64,000 nucleotides of DNA from Nitrospirota bacterium. Lineage in GTDB: Bacteria; Nitrospirota; Thermodesulfovibrionia; Thermodesulfovibrionales; UBA6898. A model generated the notes under the pieces. It had not been told where the DNA came from. It saw nothing but the letters and a program-made list of their open reading frames with translations, and ran no database searches. This document shows, in pieces, positions 62,939-64,000 of this stretch. Where the stretch lies: NCBI GenBank assembly GCA_024275975.1, contig JAJRYC010000017.1, forward strand, positions 1-64,000, given 5' to 3'. Both the position numbers and the translations under genes were made by a program. Numbering within the stretch: position 1 is the first letter of the stretch; the number at the start of each line of letters is the position of its first letter.

Positions 62939-63421
62939 ATGGAACTGAAGGCAGTATCAATAAATATTCCCCCTGACTGCAATATTATACTCGGCCAGAC
63001 ACATTTTATAAAAACCGCTGAAGACCTTTATGAAATTATTGCGACAACAGTTCCTCATGCCCAGTACGGAATTGCCTTCACAGAGGCATCCGGCCCCTGC
63101 CTTATCAGGACCGAGGGCAACAACAGCGGACTGACGGACGTCTGCGTCAAAAATCTTCAGGATATCGGGGCGGGCCACGTATTCTGCATCCTGCTCAAAG
63201 GCGCATTCCCGATCAATATTCTGAACCAGATAAAGAACTGCCCTGAAGTATGCTCCATCTTCTGCGCAACAGCCAACCCGGTCGAGGTCATCGTAGCAGA
63301 GACGTCATCGGGAAGGGGAATAACCGGAGTCATCGACGGATTTCCTCCGAGAGGGGTTGAGACACCAGGGGACAAGGCGCAGAGAAAAGAATTTCTCAGA
63401 AAAATCGGCTATAAGCTTTAG
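62939..63421 (+). CDS. adenosine-specific kinase
   Basis: A 160-aa protein of the adenosine-specific kinase family (PF04008 type). Characteristic segments: MELKAVSINIPPDCNIILGQ, HFIKTAEDLYEIIATTVPHA, YGIAFTEASGPCLIRTEGNN, GHVFCILLKGAFPINILNQI and CPEVCSIFCATANPVEVIVA, then GRGITGVIDGFPPRGVET. Members are small phosphotransferases linked to adenosine or AMP, seen in anaerobes and archaea. Start ATG follows GGAGG (62929-62933). Next to hisI-hisE, 13 bases upstream, it may share their transcript. Confidence 0.88.
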   Translation: MELKAVSINIPPDCNIILGQTHFIKTAEDLYEIIATTVPHAQYGIAFTEASGPCLIRTEGNNSGLTDVCVKNLQDIGAGHVFCILLKGAFPINILNQIKNCPEVCSIFCATANPVEVIVAETSSGRGITGVIDGFPPRGVETPGDKAQRKEFLRKIGYKL

Positions 63422-63434
63422 AGGTTGAACTGCA

Positions 63435-63812
63435 ATGAAACTATCTGACCTGAAATTTGACGAAAACGGGCTGATCCCAGCGATAATCCAGGACGCCGAT
63501 AACGGTGAAGTCCTGATGCTGGCGTATATGAACGCTGAATCACTGAAAGAAACGGTATCTTCAGGCTACACGCATTTCTGGTCACGTTCCAGGAAAAAGC
63601 TATGGAAAAAAGGCGAGACATCGGGACATGTCCAGGAAGTCCGGCATATATTTTATGACTGCGACGGGGACACACTCCTGATAAAGGTGAGACAGAAAGG
63701 GCCCGGCGCCTGTCATACAGGCCACAGGTCCTGTTTTTTTACCGATATCAGCGGCAGGGAGACGGAAAGCACCATCTTCCGGGCGGACGATGTATACGGC
63801 TGGGGAAAATGA
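63435..63812 (+). CDS. hisI: phosphoribosyl-AMP cyclohydrolase
   Basis: A 125-aa enzyme opening the purine ring in histidine biosynthesis (step 3). It reads [20 protein letters not shown], the zinc/magnesium-binding [20 protein letters not shown] with [20 protein letters not shown] (CDxD and Cys), and [17 protein letters not shown] (zinc Cys). Here hisI and hisE are separate, not fused as in enterobacteria; hisE overlaps its end. Confidence 0.96.
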   Translation: MKLSDLKFDENGLIPAIIQDADNGEVLMLAYMNAESLKETVSSGYTHFWSRSRKKLWKKGETSGHVQEVRHIFYDCDGDTLLIKVRQKGPGACHTGHRSCFFTDISGRETESTIFRADDVYGWGK

Positions 63813-64000
63813 TACTTGACGACATTTACGGTGTTATCCTGGAAAGGAGGCGCAACCCCTCTCCTGATTCGTACGTGTCGGCGCTTACCACAAAGGGCAA
63901 GGACGCGATACTCAAGAAGATCGGAGAGGAAGCAGCTGAAGTTATAATTGCCTCGAAAGGCCTGGACAAACAGCAGGTTATACATGAAATGGCCGACCTA
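63809..64000 (+). CDS. hisE: phosphoribosyl-ATP pyrophosphatase, 3' end beyond the window
   Basis: Open from ATG (63809-63811), overlapping the hisI stop by 4 bases (ATGA), to the window edge: 64 codons. The reading gives [40 protein letters not shown], and [27 protein letters not shown] is the conserved glutamate-rich metal site of the MazG-like HisE fold. It removes pyrophosphate from phosphoribosyl-ATP, the step before HisI. The end is cut by the window. Confidence 0.93.
   Translation, partial: MILDDIYGVILERRRNPSPDSYVSALTTKGKDAILKKIGEEAAEVIIASKGLDKQQVIHEMADL

Overview
The window looks like a chromosomal segment of an anaerobic, Gram-negative bacterium of the Nitrospirota/Desulfobacterota type. 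This is inferred from gene content: NtrY/NtrX with DUF4390, a DHH-CBS-polyA-polymerase fusion, a two-CW MerR protein, a c-subunit with a signal peptide, and a Wza/Wzc/outer-membrane-barrel export set. No taxonomic marker was searched. Genes are dense on both strands and no complete insertion sequence, phage or CRISPR array is visible.

Layout. 0.3-2.3 kb (-): transketolase with a one-base frameshift. 2.5-22.2 kb (+): a large exopolysaccharide/O-antigen locus with glycosyltransferases, a Wzy-type polymerase broken by stop codons, a UDP-sulfoquinovose synthase homologue, a B12-binding radical SAM enzyme, a priming glycosylphosphotransferase, the complete GDP-mannose/GDP-L-fucose set (manC, manB, gmd, fcl), an uncharacterised nucleotidyltransferase, a UDP-HexNAc dehydrogenase and galE. 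A perfect palindromic terminator ends it. 22.2-33.8 kb (-): a converging operon whose distal half is the export machinery (outer-membrane barrel, Wza-like, Wzc-like tyrosine kinase, O-antigen ligase/polymerase with TPRs, PPC protein) and whose proximal half is a compact candidate RiPP cassette: secreted hypothetical, PqqD, radical SAM/SPASM, a 58-residue Cys- and Ser-containing precursor nested in the radical SAM gene end, an HPr-kinase-like kinase and an S26-like protease fused to a GNAT domain. 34.2-37.5 kb (+): LPS/EPS glycosyltransferases, ugd and tRNA-Val(CAC).

From 37.6 kb to the end the content is mostly housekeeping: nrdR-glyA-rpiB, a TPR protein with an ExeA-like ATPase (interrupted by an amber codon), radA, thiD, a small lipoprotein, an unusual M1 peptidase-ChaN-PDZ fusion, atpB-atpE, MerR-thiE, rluD, the DHH/CBS/tRNA nucleotidyltransferase, a diguanylate cyclase, ferredoxin plus a deoxyhypusine-synthase-like protein, ntrX-ntrY-DUF4390, an adenosine-specific kinase, hisI and the start of hisE.

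How it fits together: sugar nucleotides (GDP-Fuc, UDP-GlcA, UDP-HexNAcA, UDP-Gal, possibly UDP-sulfoquinovose) feed the glycosyltransferases. The chain starts on undecaprenyl phosphate through the priming transferase and leaves through Wzc/Wza and the barrel. The candidate RiPP cassette is upstream of the export genes in the same direction, so the peptide may be made with, or may act on, the surface polysaccharide. That link is inference. Several genes carry in-frame stops or a frameshift, so either gene decay or sequence error must be considered throughout.
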